Source of the DNA: Lachnospiraceae bacterium
GTDB taxonomy: Bacteria; Bacillota; Clostridia; Lachnospirales; Lachnospiraceae
DNA: 41,466 bases
Assembly: GCA_017449485.1 (NCBI GenBank)
Contig: JAFTFP010000112.1
Location: forward strand, 1 to 41,466
Direction: 5' to 3'
The position numbers and the translations under genes are program-made. The notes below the pieces were generated by a model that saw only the letters and a list, made by a program, of their open reading frames with translations, did not search any database and was not told where the DNA came from. Below are positions 1 to 7,643 of this stretch, piece by piece. The number at the start of each line of letters is the position of its first letter. The stretch's first letter is position 1.

Positions 1-1979
1 AGCGTGATCCGTCTCTGTTCCTCACTGTAAAAGAAATCTCTCTGCCAGAAATAATAATACGGTCCATCTCCCAGTGCGCGCAGCGTGCCCATGAGCTTTG
101 TCATCACATCTGCGCTGTTCTTGATGTCCGTCAGGCATTCATTGGCATAGAAGCCGTGCCACTTGCCGTGCTCCCGCGCGCGCATCGCCGCATCGGCCTT
201 CAGATACTCCCGCCTGGCCAGGCCGGCGTAGTAGAAAGCCTTCTTCGCCTCACCCGCGTAGTGATATAAAAGGCTCTGGCAAAATCTGGCCGCCCCGGCA
301 TAGCAGCAGCTGTGCATCCGGGCCTGCAGCAGGAAGGAATCCTCGAAAAGGGTCCGCACCGGCTCCGGCAGGGTCACCGCCGTCTGTTCGCACTGCAGCA
401 GATACGAGCCATATTTTGCCTCTCCTTCCGCACTGATCTTCTGCAGCATCTCCACCTGCTCCTGCAGGCTCTGCGCCCCCGGGAAGGCCCATTTCGCGGC
501 CTCAGCCGGTGTCTGCCGGCCGCAGATAAACTGCGTTGCCAGCACGCGCGGCACATAGTTCGTGTACTGCTCGCCGGCGCGCTCGTCTTCTTCCTTTCCG
601 TAGAAGACGGCCGCCTGATGATAGCCTGTCAGGCAGGCTGAAAGCGCGTCGATCTGATCGCAGGGATAGTAGGTCTGCAGGTACTCCGCGCGGTGCGCCG
701 CGATGTCCACGTCACCATCGCGCCACATACGGGCCAGCAGGTCGAGATAGTAGACATGGGGCTTGACGTTGGAGCAGTTGATGATCCAGAAGTCGCTGCA
801 CCCCCGCTCCAGCACCTGCAGCAGCTCGCGGCGGATGAAGTCCGGCGGGTTCTGCAGCATCGTCATGTGGTTGGCGGCCTGCAGGTCGTAGAAGGACACG
901 TGATAATAGATTCCGTGGCGGCCGCCCTCGCCTTTCTCAGGGAGTGCGGGCACGCGCGGATTGTGATTGCCCTGGCGGCGCGTCACCATTTTGCCATAGC
1001 CGTTGTCCGCCCAGATGCGGATCACATCGTCGGGCAGCTCCACATAGCCTTCCTGATAGAGCTCCATGACCTCGCCGTAGAGGTTGGTACACATCTCGGC
1101 ATTCGGGTCAGCTTCCCGCACCATGTCGTACTGGAGACGGATCAGCTCGGAGAGCAGGCGCCCGCGCTTCTCGTCGGTGTCATAGTGCGGATCGTCCTCC
1201 CAGAAGGGATGATCGCCCTGACCCCGGAAGCCCAGGGTCCAGATGGTCTTCTGGCCGGCGCGGTTCTGCTTTTCCAGCGCGTCGCGCCACAGGCCCTGAA
1301 ACAGCTCAGGATACTGCAGATAAGAGGCGGGCAGGTCCGGATACCTGTCGGCAAACATCTGCGCGCCGAGGGGTTCGGCGTGGTGATGCGTGATCTGCAG
1401 GCCTCTGCGGACCGCCAGCGGGCGGTATTTCTCCGCGTTCAGGCCGGTGCCGGCAATGACCAGGTTGCCGCCCAGGCGCAGCAGCGTCTCCAGCGCCATC
1501 TCCCACGGCTTCTCCGGGTCATGCTGAATGTGCCACTTATAGAGCAGGACTTCGTCGTTGATAAACCAGCCGCGGCTGCGGACTGCAAAGGGTCTGGACT
1601 CATAGCAGAAGCCCTCAGGAACCGGATAGGCGGCCTGCTTCCGGAAGTGCTGGTCATTCCAGAACCAGAAGTCCTTCACGCCCAGAAAACGCCGGCTGAT
1701 CTCGTACAGGCCGTAGATCAGGCCCATCTCATCGCCGGCCTCCAGCAGGAGGGTTTCCTCCTTCGTCCCGGTGTTGTCCTGCGCATTTTTCTCCAGGGAA
1801 ATCCGGAACTGCTCCGGCGAAAGATTCCAATCCATCTGCAGCAGCAGCGTTCCGCCCTTTTCCTCGGTCTCGCAGCAGACCGTCTGCAGATCCCGCAGCA
1901 GATCCCGCGCGGCCATCTGCACAGGCCCCGCCGGTATCCCGGGCTTTATCTGCAGATTGCGGTTGATGATAAAACTCAT
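1..1979 (-). CDS. GH115-family alpha-glucuronidase, partial (C-terminal end beyond window)
   Basis: Reading the minus strand from the ATG at 1979, the frame stays open for about 659 codons to the window edge, so the 3' end is missing. An SD-like GGAGA lies just upstream. The N-terminal part has the block GDEMGLIYGLYEISRRFLG, followed by a motif around GWFINDE, which I recognise from glycoside hydrolase family 115 (xylan alpha-1,2-glucuronosidases that remove glucuronic or methylglucuronic acid side chains). Family members are usually 800-1000 residues, which fits a truncated view. No signal peptide is seen, so the enzyme is probably cytoplasmic and acts on imported aldouronic oligosaccharides. 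It diverges from a polyol/sugar-acid dehydrogenase at 2136, which suggests a hexuronate or xylan side-chain locus. The family call is fairly confident; the exact substrate is inferred. Confidence 0.82.
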   Translation of the reverse strand, partial: MSFIINRNLQIKPGIPAGPVQMAARDLLRDLQTVCCETEEKGGTLLLQMDWNLSPEQFRISLEKNAQDNTGTKEETLLLEAGDEMGLIYGLYEISRRFLGVKDFWFWNDQHFRKQAAYPVPEGFCYESRPFAVRSRGWFINDEVLLYKWHIQHDPEKPWEMALETLLRLGGNLVIAGTGLNAEKYRPLAVRRGLQITHHHAEPLGAQMFADRYPDLPASYLQYPELFQGLWRDALEKQNRAGQKTIWTLGFRGQGDHPFWEDDPHYDTDEKRGRLLSELIRLQYDMVREADPNAEMCTNLYGEVMELYQEGYVELPDDVIRIWADNGYGKMVTRRQGNHNPRVPALPEKGEGGRHGIYYHVSFYDLQAANHMTMLQNPPDFIRRELLQVLERGCSDFWIINCSNVKPHVYYLDLLARMWRDGDVDIAAHRAEYLQTYYPCDQIDALSACLTGYHQAAVFYGKEEDERAGEQYTNYVPRVLATQFICGRQTPAEAAKWAFPGAQSLQEQVEMLQKISAEGEAKYGSYLLQCEQTAVTLPEPVRTLFEDSFLLQARMHSCCYAGAARFCQSLLYHYAGEAKKAFYYAGLARREYLKADAAMRAREHGKWHGFYANECLTDIKNSADVMTKLMGTLRALGDGPYYYFWQRDFFYSEEQRRIT

Positions 1980-2135
1980 TTGTTCTCCTTTTCCGGGCCA
2001 GTGATACAGTATCTGATTTTTTATTGATTTTCTTTACTTTACCCGGTGCAAAATCTGTTATCATTTTACCATCATTTACTGAATGTGTGGTATGCCTGCG
2101 GGGAATCCCGCAGAGTTTCATAGGAGAAATCTCAG

Positions 2136-3260
2136 ATGAAAGTGGTTCGAATTGATCGTCCCTGCGAAATGGATGAAAATGGCCGGATTGTGCGCGGCTA
2201 TGTCAGTGTGGATGAGGCGCCTCTTCCGGTGCGGCAGCCCGGAGAAGCCCTGCTGAAGATTCTCTACGGCGGCGTCTGCGGCTCAGACAACGGCTCCTAT
2301 AAGGGGAGTTTTGCCTACGCCCATTACCCGCTGATTCCGGGTCATGAGTTCTCAGCTCAGATTGTGGAGGTGGATGAGGATAATCCCTATGGTCTGCGCA
2401 GAGGCATGATCGTGACCTGCAATCCCTATATGAACTGCGGGCACTGCTATTCAGACCGGCACGGCACGGTGAATGCCTGCATGAACAATCAGACGCTGGG
2501 CTGTCAGCGCGACGGGGCTTTCCGGGAGTATTTCACGATCCCGGCAGAGCGCTGTATCGACGGCAGGGGCATGGATCCGAAGACGCTCGCGGCGATCGAG
2601 CCGCTGTGCATTTCCTGGCACGGCGTCAGCCGGGCGGCCATTCACCGGGGAGAGCGCGTGCTCATCGTGGGTGCCGGCACCATCGGCCTTCTGGCGGCTT
2701 TTGCCGCGCAGTATTACGGCGCGGAGGTGACGATCTGCGATATCATTCCGGAAAAGCTGGATCGGGCGCTGCGGATGGGTGCGGCGAGTCATGTGATCTT
2801 CAATGATCCGGCGGATCCCGGCCGGTTTCTGCGGGAGGTCGGCGAGCTGACGGGCTGGGAGGATTTCATTGACGGCGGCGGAAATCCGCAGCATGTGCCG
2901 AACGGCTTTGATGTGACCATTGAGGCGGTGGGGCTGCCCTCCACCTTCCAGTGCTGTATTGACGCGGCCTGCTACGGCGGGCGGTGCGTTCTGATCGGAG
3001 TCGCCTCGAAGCCGCTGGATTTTGCCTTTAATATCATTCAGAAAAAGGAGCTGGCCATCTACGGCTCGCGGAACGCGAAGACGGAGGATTTCCGCATGCT
3101 GATTGACCTGGTGAACGGCGGCAAGCTTCCGCTGGATCAGATTGTCACGCATGTGTACGAGATCAACGACGCGGCGCGGGCCTTTGAGGATCTGAACCGG
3201 CTTCCCAATGAAGTGCTCAAGGCGATGATTCACTTCGGAGATCCTGTGATGCTGCCGTAA
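2136..3260 (+). CDS. Zinc-binding alcohol dehydrogenase (MDR; L-idonate/L-galactonate dehydrogenase-like)
   Basis: A 374-residue medium-chain dehydrogenase/reductase. SD AGGAGA is at 2122-2127 and the ATG at 2136. Visible are the catalytic-zinc region GGVCGSDN and GHEF, the four-cysteine structural-zinc lobe (CNPYMNCGHCYSDRHGTVNAC, shown here only to mark its Cys pattern C-x5-C-x2-C-x9-C), and the Rossmann glycine motif VGAGTIG. The family oxidises or reduces polyols and sugar acids with NAD(P). Overall it resembles RspB/LgoD-type proteins that act on L-galactonate, L-gulonate or L-idonate. Together with the divergent GH115 gene this suggests uronate-derived sugar metabolism; the exact substrate cannot be read from sequence. 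Confidence 0.88.
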   Translation: MKVVRIDRPCEMDENGRIVRGYVSVDEAPLPVRQPGEALLKILYGGVCGSDNGSYKGSFAYAHYPLIPGHEFSAQIVEVDEDNPYGLRRGMIVTCNPYMNCGHCYSDRHGTVNACMNNQTLGCQRDGAFREYFTIPAERCIDGRGMDPKTLAAIEPLCISWHGVSRAAIHRGERVLIVGAGTIGLLAAFAAQYYGAEVTICDIIPEKLDRALRMGAASHVIFNDPADPGRFLREVGELTGWEDFIDGGGNPQHVPNGFDVTIEAVGLPSTFQCCIDAACYGGRCVLIGVASKPLDFAFNIIQKKELAIYGSRNAKTEDFRMLIDLVNGGKLPLDQIVTHVYEINDAARAFEDLNRLPNEVLKAMIHFGDPVMLP

Positions 3261-3295
3261 GCACTCCTCATAAGCCGTTGGTCCGCGCACCCGCA

Positions 3296-3315
3296 ATGTA
3301 CATTATAATGTACAT
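3296..3315 (+). promoter_or_regulatory. Perfect 20-bp palindrome containing a TATAAT; candidate operator/promoter
   Basis: ATGTACATTATAATGTACAT is an exact inverted repeat with no mismatch and its centre contains TATAAT (3304-3309), a consensus -10 box. It lies 108 bp upstream of the small gene at 3423. A convincing -35 is not seen: TTGGTC at 3278-3283 would leave a 20-bp spacer. A dyad over a -10 box is the normal layout for repressor control. The protein that binds it is unknown. Confidence 0.5.
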
Positions 3316-3422
3316 CCCTTCTGTTATCCTTAAGACAGTTCAGAGACAGGAACGCCGCTTTCCATCACTCAGGACGGCAGCGATCCGGGACAACCGGAAG
3401 CATTCCGGAAAGGAGGCAGAAC

Positions 3423-3524
3423 ATGAAGGGATATTCGACAGGCGACGGTTACATGGGACTCGTAGAGGGCGTCTACATGCTTTTTGCCAGCGAGGCGGAA
3501 TATAAGGATTATATTGCGGACTGA
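3423..3524 (+). CDS. Small conserved protein, 33 aa
   Basis: A strong AGGAGG (3411-3416) sits 6 bases before an ATG that opens a 33-codon frame reading MKGYSTGDGYMGLVEG, then VYMLFASEAEYKDYIAD. Glycine/tyrosine-rich start and acidic end resemble a family of roughly 33-residue hypothetical proteins I recall from Lachnospiraceae genomes; its function is unknown. A small hairpin (CCGGAA at 3394-3399 with TTCCGG at 3403-3408) is just upstream of the SD. The 3' end overlaps the convergent phosphatase gene by 16 bp. No membrane segment or signal is seen. A short ORF could arise by chance, but the strong ribosome binding site and recognisable family character argue for a real gene. Confidence 0.72.
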   Translation: MKGYSTGDGYMGLVEGVYMLFASEAEYKDYIAD

Positions 3525-5542
3525 CCGCTGTAATGGATGCAGAGCATGGTCAGATCATCAAAGGGCGGTGCGCCCTCTGAGAAGAGCTGTACGGCCATGT
3601 CCATCTCGCGGATCAGCACTTCGGGATCAGCAGAATTGGCATCGTTGAGAACCTTGACGATTCTGTCTGTTCCGAACTGGTTACTTGAATTATTCACTGC
3701 TTCCGGCAGACCGTCGGAGTAGACGAAAAGATCTGCTCCTGGTTTCAGCTGGAATTCATAGTCACTGTAGCGGCTGCCGTCCATCGCACCGATCGGGAGA
3801 CCGTGACGCTCTTTCACCAGAGAGAAATTCCTGCCCGCGGGCCGCAGAATCGGATATTCGTGGCCTGCGTTGGCAGCGGTGAGGCGCCCTGTGGACAGCT
3901 CCAGGATACCCAGCCAGACCGTCACAAACATACTCTCATCATTTCTCATACACACGACGTGATTGACATCCTCCAGCACCTTGGCCGGTGAAGGACTGTT
4001 CAGCGTATAGTCATGCATCTGAATCATGGAAGACATCATGAACAGCGCCGCCGGAATGCCTTTGCCGGAGACATCTGCGATCACCAGGGCGAGATGATCC
4101 TCGTCCACAAAGAAGAAATCATAGAAATCGCCGCCGACTTCCTTGGCCGGCGTCATGCTGGCGTAGAGTGAGAACTCGGTCCGGTCCGGGAAGGGCGGGA
4201 ATTTTCCGGGAAGCATATCCCGCTGAATCTTGTTCGCGACGTCCAGCTCCGCGCTCAGACGCTCACGCTCTCCTGTCACCTTGGTCAGATCGTCAATGTA
4301 GGAGCGCAGGGAATCCGTCATCTGGTTGAAGGAAATGGCCAGATCGCCCACCTCATTGTTCTCAAGAACCTCCGCCTTCCAGTCCAGATTGCCCGAACTG
4401 ATGATTTCAACGTCTTTTTTCAGCTCGGAAAGCGGTCTGGTGATATGTCTTGCAAAGGCATTGATCATGCCCAGAACGATGCCCAGAATCGGAATCAGCA
4501 GAAGCAGGAAAGCCGTCGCGATCTGCCGGATTTTGTCCTCCATGGTGCCCAGAGGCTCCAGCACACTGCTCTTGGAAAGGACGATACAGAGCGTCCACTG
4601 GTTGGACTCGATCCGGCTGAAGGCATAGAAATTCTCGTCGGGCCCCGGCATCGCGCCCGACTCGACCGTCGGATCCGCCACGAGTTCCTTCAGAATCTCA
4701 TCGTCCAGCTCTGCTGAATCGATCGACTCGTCGCGGGTATCCACGATGACGCGGCCGTCCCGTCCCAGCAGCAACGCATAGGAGTCGCGCGGGAGCGGAA
4801 TTTTCGTGATTTCATCCTGCAGATCATCCACCAGCACGTCCATACTGATGACTGCCTTCAGCTTGCCCTGACAAAACACCGGGGAAGAGCAGCTGATCAT
4901 TTTTCCGCGACCGTACCCGTCCTCATAGACATCTGTGTAATAGATGGCGTCTTCACCCGCAGCAATCGCGCCGGTATACCAATCCGAGTTATAGTAGTTG
5001 AAATAGGATTCCTCTCCGCCTGTATAGCCTCTGCTGCCCCAGCGGTTGTAGCTGATGTGGCCGCCGGTCAATGTGGCGACGTAAATATCCGTAATCACTT
5101 CGCCGTGCTCTTCCATCATGGCTTCCAGAAGGGGCTCCAGATTGGCCAGCAGCTCCAGTTCATCCCGGATGTCTTCATACTTGATTTCCGGTCCGACCAG
5201 ATAGCGCTGCAGTGTCAGATTGTCCGTATCCTGCGGTGACGGCGGCAGCACCTCGGCAGGCGCATAGTTTTCCGGATTCTCATACAGCTCCTCTGCAAAA
5301 CCGACCAGTGTCCGCACATCGTTGGTATAGACACTCATCACGGTGTCGGCGAGCAGCGATTTGCTCTCTGCTACGCTCTGCAGGCGGATATCCATCTGCT
5401 CCAGCAGCGCATCCTCGCTGTCCTGCTGGATTCTGGACATGCTGACAAGCGCTGCGCCCGAGATGGCGAGCAGCGCAAGAATAAGAATGGCCGAAGCCAG
5501 TACGATCATTTCACCCTGTATGGATTTTCTTCTTCCCAACAT
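3509..5542 (-). CDS. Membrane sensor PP2C-type (SpoIIE/RsbU-like) serine phosphatase with dCache and HAMP
   Basis: 677 residues. In order: N-terminal membrane anchor (about 13-34), a large extracytoplasmic region with dCache-like character (about 40-335), a second membrane segment (about 339-361), HAMP linker (about 365-418), a short coiled coil, and a PP2C/SpoIIE phosphatase domain (about 450-677) with metal-binding VGGDFYDF at 469 and DVSGKG at 490. The family dephosphorylates anti-sigma-factor antagonists (partner switching), so an outside ligand probably tunes a general stress or adaptation response. No anti-sigma or antagonist gene is in the window. The ATG at 5542 has no SD and sits only 6 bases after a TAGAAT -10-like box, so it may be leaderless or read through from hsp20. 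The catalytic domain is clearly paralogous to that of the gene at 22071. Confidence 0.9.
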   Translation of the reverse strand: MLGRRKSIQGEMIVLASAILILALLAISGAALVSMSRIQQDSEDALLEQMDIRLQSVAESKSLLADTVMSVYTNDVRTLVGFAEELYENPENYAPAEVLPPSPQDTDNLTLQRYLVGPEIKYEDIRDELELLANLEPLLEAMMEEHGEVITDIYVATLTGGHISYNRWGSRGYTGGEESYFNYYNSDWYTGAIAAGEDAIYYTDVYEDGYGRGKMISCSSPVFCQGKLKAVISMDVLVDDLQDEITKIPLPRDSYALLLGRDGRVIVDTRDESIDSAELDDEILKELVADPTVESGAMPGPDENFYAFSRIESNQWTLCIVLSKSSVLEPLGTMEDKIRQIATAFLLLLIPILGIVLGMINAFARHITRPLSELKKDVEIISSGNLDWKAEVLENNEVGDLAISFNQMTDSLRSYIDDLTKVTGERERLSAELDVANKIQRDMLPGKFPPFPDRTEFSLYASMTPAKEVGGDFYDFFFVDEDHLALVIADVSGKGIPAALFMMSSMIQMHDYTLNSPSPAKVLEDVNHVVCMRNDESMFVTVWLGILELSTGRLTAANAGHEYPILRPAGRNFSLVKERHGLPIGAMDGSRYSDYEFQLKPGADLFVYSDGLPEAVNNSSNQFGTDRIVKVLNDANSADPEVLIREMDMAVQLFSEGAPPFDDLTMLCIHYSGQSAI

Positions 5543-5558
5543 GTCATTATTCTAACAT

Positions 5559-5593
5559 AAAAATGGGCCGGGGGTGAGGCCCCCGGCCCATTT
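5559..5593 (-). terminator. Rho-independent terminator after hsp20
   Basis: A 14-bp perfect G+C-rich stem (5561-5574 with 5580-5593) has a 5-nt loop and is followed on the minus strand by a run of U (A5559-5563 on the plus strand). It lies 29 bp after the hsp20 stop codon and immediately before the downstream phosphatase gene. Confidence 0.88.
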
Positions 5594-5622
5594 CTATGAT
5601 TCAATATGATTCTATCTGATTG

Positions 5623-6069
5623 TTAACCTTCGATCTGAATGGTCTTCTTCTCAGGAATCTTGCGCTGTTCCTTCTTCGGAACGCTCAGGCTTAAGACACC
5701 GTCATGGAAGGAAGCTTTCACATCCTCTTCCGTCAGATTCTCACCCAGGTAGAAGCTTCTCTGCATGGAGCCGCTGAAACGCTCCTGGCGGATGAGCTTG
5801 CCCTTGTTTTCCTGATTCTGTTCTACGTTCTTGGTCGCGCTGACAGTCAGGTAACCTTCCTCCAGCTGCAGATTGATTTCATCCTTCGTGAAGCCGGGCA
5901 GATCAATATCGATTTCATAATGATCTTCATGCTCATGCACATCCGTCCTCATCAGTCTGTCGCCGTGATGTCCGTACAGCTTCTTCTCTGCGCGATCCAG
6001 ATCTCTGAATTCCGGGAAACCAAACCAATCATCAAATAAGTTCTCACCAAAAATACTCGGTACTAACAT
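5623..6069 (-). CDS. hsp20: Hsp20 / alpha-crystallin small heat shock protein
   Basis: 148 residues with an alpha-crystallin domain in the second half (about 38-140): DIDLPGFTKDEINLQLEEG begins the fold, and DGVLSLSVPKKE is the family signature near the end. The N-terminal MLVPSIFGENLFDDWF is typical of clostridial Hsp20. It is an ATP-independent cytoplasmic holdase that keeps unfolding proteins from aggregating. A strong SD (GGAGGCG) precedes the ATG. Upstream lies a consensus promoter overlapped by a perfect CIRCE element, so HrcA repression and heat induction are expected. Its own terminator follows, so it is probably monocistronic. Confidence 0.95.
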   Translation of the reverse strand: MLVPSIFGENLFDDWFGFPEFRDLDRAEKKLYGHHGDRLMRTDVHEHEDHYEIDIDLPGFTKDEINLQLEEGYLTVSATKNVEQNQENKGKLIRQERFSGSMQRSFYLGENLTEEDVKASFHDGVLSLSVPKKEQRKIPEKKTIQIEG

Positions 6070-6141
6070 TGTTCACGCCTCCTTTATGCTTCCACAGATC
6101 CTGATCGGATCTGTGTGTGTTTGTTTATTTGTTATAGCTGT

Positions 6142-6183
6142 ACTATAACACCCGTTTTAGCACTCGTCAAGCCTGAGTGCTAA
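6142..6183 (-). promoter_or_regulatory. hsp20 promoter with CIRCE operator (HrcA site)
   Basis: TTAGCACTC (6157-6165), a 9-bp spacer, and GAGTGCTAA (6175-6183) form the full CIRCE consensus without mismatch. On the minus strand the promoter is TTGACG (plus 6165-6170), 17 bp, TATAGT (plus 6142-6147). CIRCE therefore covers the -35 region, so HrcA binding would block RNA polymerase. Confidence 0.95.
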
Positions 6184-6211
6184 CAATTCTGTGAACATTC
6201 TGTGTCCTTTT

Positions 6212-6386
6212 GTGGGACGGTGCTCTGTCCCCTCGTCCCATTCCATGCCGACAGTTCGCGACATTCTGTCGCTCACTGTCACGGCATTCGCCGTGGGACG
6301 GTGCTCTGTCCCCTCGTCCCATTCCCTCGTCCCATTCCATGCCGACAGTTCGCGACATTCTGTCGCTCACTGTCACGGCATTCGCC
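6212..6386. repeat. Direct duplication of a REP-like palindromic unit
   Basis: Unit 1 (6212-6292, 81 bp) and unit 2 (6293-6386, 94 bp) are near-identical and adjacent. Unit 2 differs by an internal 13-bp duplication of the sequence CTCGTCCCATTCC. Each unit contains the inverted repeat GTGGGACG...CGTCCCA and a second hairpin with arms GCGACA/TGTCGC flanked by ATGCCGACAGT/ACTGTC(AC)GGCAT. The G/C-rich GGGAC-GTCCC motif recurs at 24164-24230 and in degenerate form near 33760. Such units resemble REP/BIME elements mobilised by RAYT-type transposases; no such transposase is in this window. The overlapping ORFs are repeat artefacts. Confidence 0.8.
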
Positions 6387-6390
6387 GTAT

Positions 6391-6451
6391 GCAGCAGAAA
6401 GAGGCGGTGACCATGGAAGTAAACTTCCCTGGCCCCACCTCTTTCTGCTGC
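6391..6451. repeat. Long inverted repeat (hairpin) next to the REP-like units
   Basis: The 14-bp arm GCAGCAGAAAGAGG (6391-6404) is repeated inverted at 6438-6451 without mismatch. An inner arm, GGAAGT-AA-ACTTCC, continues the dyad. It contains no gene and is too far from the terminator at 6474 to be part of it. It may be a hairpin mobile fragment or a structured transcript end. Confidence 0.7.
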
Positions 6452-6473
6452 GCATGGTTCATTGCTTACGCGC

Positions 6474-6500
6474 AAAAAAAGGTCCGGGAAATCCCGGACC
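6474..6500 (-). terminator. Intrinsic terminator ending the long opp/regulator unit
   Basis: A 9-bp stem GGTCCGGGA/TCCCGGACC (6481-6489, 6492-6500) is followed on the minus strand by seven U residues (A6474-6480 on the plus strand). It closes transcripts from the 30-codon ORF at 6558-6650 and probably the upstream operon. Confidence 0.88.
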
Positions 6501-6557
6501 CTGCGTTATTCTGTTTTTTCTGGTTTGATGACCGGCTCCTTGCAGAGCCCGCAAGTA

Positions 6558-6650
6558 TCAGCGGAACATGCTGTACTGATAATACTTGCAAACGAACTCT
6601 CTGTACTCCTGGAATGTCTCCTTAAAGAAGTTTGTTACCTTGTTCATCAT
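6558..6650 (-). CDS. Candidate small protein, 30 aa
   Basis: The minus strand shows GGAGA about 7 bases before an ATG (6650), opening MMNKVTNFFKETFQEYREFV, then CKYYQYSMFR and a TGA stop. The peptide is rich in Phe and Tyr, with charged residues spaced as in an amphipathic helix. It lies between the receiver-SARP gene (177 bp upstream) and the terminator at 6474. A TATAAT on the minus strand (plus 6750-6755) could give it its own promoter. The end of the frame is embedded in an inverted repeat (GCAAGTATCAG at 6551-6561 against CTGATAATACTTGC downstream). No family is recognised; support is the SD, position and terminator only. Confidence 0.5.
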   Translation of the reverse strand: MMNKVTNFFKETFQEYREFVCKYYQYSMFR

Positions 6651-6827
6651 CGTACTTCTCCTTTCCTGGAACATCGGCCATATTGCTGTACCGTGCGGCT
6701 TGCTGCCGATGCTGCCATCGCTTGGCTTATTGCCTCGCTTCGATGATGAATTATAGCTTCTTTAAAAAAACATGCGCGCCAATCATTGATTCTTTTCAGC
6801 CATATTTTGCACTGGCCTATGGCGCTC

Positions 6828-7643
6828 TTACTCTTCCTCGTCCTCCATGGCATAGCTGATTTCATCCAGTTCTGCGTGGAAAAACTCGGCCCAGCCGTAC
6901 TGATTCATGTAATCTCCGAGGTACTGGTAGCGCGATTCCTTCTTCTTTTCCAGCCATTCGTAGAGGTCACATTCGATGTGATCCGTCGCAATCGCCATGC
7001 TGCCCCGCTGCTTCAGAATGATGTCATTCACCTTCAGCCGGGTCAGCGTATTCTGCAGATCCTGCCGCAGATTGCTCAGGTAGGACGATTTCTTCTCCGG
7101 GTCGCCGTCGTCTTCCCAGAGGGAGGCGATGATCTCGCCATTGGTGGTCTGTGCGCCGCGGTTGTTGATCAGCAGCGCCACGATTTCCTTGGTTCTTGTG
7201 TACTTGAAGGCGACCGGCTTTCCGTCCACAAACAGTTCAAAGTTTCCGAACGTCTGGGCAAAAACCCGGCTCTTCATCTTCTGTCCCGGTGTATTGCGCA
7301 GCTCCTGCAGCTCCGTGTCAACGGCCTTCTCCGTCGGCGGCAGCAGAATGCAGCCGCTCGCCCGCAGCACAATGGCCTCGAAGGCGTCTGCGCGGTCCTG
7401 CGTCAGATAGACCAGGTTGATGAAAGGATACAGATCCTTTAAATACTGACCGAGGATCCATCCGTCCATTTCTGCCAGCTCCGTGTCCAGGAAAGCGACG
7501 TCGATCTCCTTTTCACGGGCCAGTGCCAGTGCCTGCGGACTGCTCTCGCAGCACAGCACCTCCACCTCGGGCTTTAACCGTCCGATCATCTTGGAAAGCT
7601 TCGACAGTTCTTTCTTGTCATTGAGTACCGTCAGGATTGTCAT
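6828..7643 (-). CDS. Response regulator: receiver domain plus SARP-like winged helix
   Basis: 271 residues. The N-terminal 120 residues form a CheY-like receiver, with the probable phosphoacceptor Asp in VAFLDTEL (about residue 53). The usual N-terminal acidic pair is replaced (VLNDKKEL), so it may be an atypical receiver. A winged-helix domain follows (FGNFELFVDGKPV, TRTKEIVALLINNRG), then an acidic helical tail like the transcription activation domain of SARP-type regulators. SD AGGAGG precedes the ATG, which overlaps the upstream stop by 4 bp (ATGA). No histidine kinase is nearby. It is the last large gene of the opp-linked unit and may control it. Confidence 0.82.
   Translation of the reverse strand: MTILTVLNDKKELSKLSKMIGRLKPEVEVLCCESSPQALALAREKEIDVAFLDTELAEMDGWILGQYLKDLYPFINLVYLTQDRADAFEAIVLRASGCILLPPTEKAVDTELQELRNTPGQKMKSRVFAQTFGNFELFVDGKPVAFKYTRTKEIVALLINNRGAQTTNGEIIASLWEDDGDPEKKSSYLSNLRQDLQNTLTRLKVNDIILKQRGSMAIATDHIECDLYEWLEKKKESRYQYLGDYMNQYGWAEFFHAELDEISYAMEDEEE

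Noticed and set aside
693..2027. 444-aa plus-strand ORF opposite the GH115 gene
   Set aside because: It is the antisense frame of a high-G+C gene; no SD, low-complexity residue make-up, and the minus frame has clear family motifs.
6212..6386. CRISPR array
   Set aside because: Only two adjacent near-identical units, no unique spacers, and internal palindromes of REP type.
6500..6560. Frameshifted C-terminal extension of the 30-aa ORF
   Set aside because: A shifted frame reads CGLCKEPVIKPEKTE before a stop, which looks coding-like, but there is no start, no slippery site seen, and it lies in hairpin DNA.
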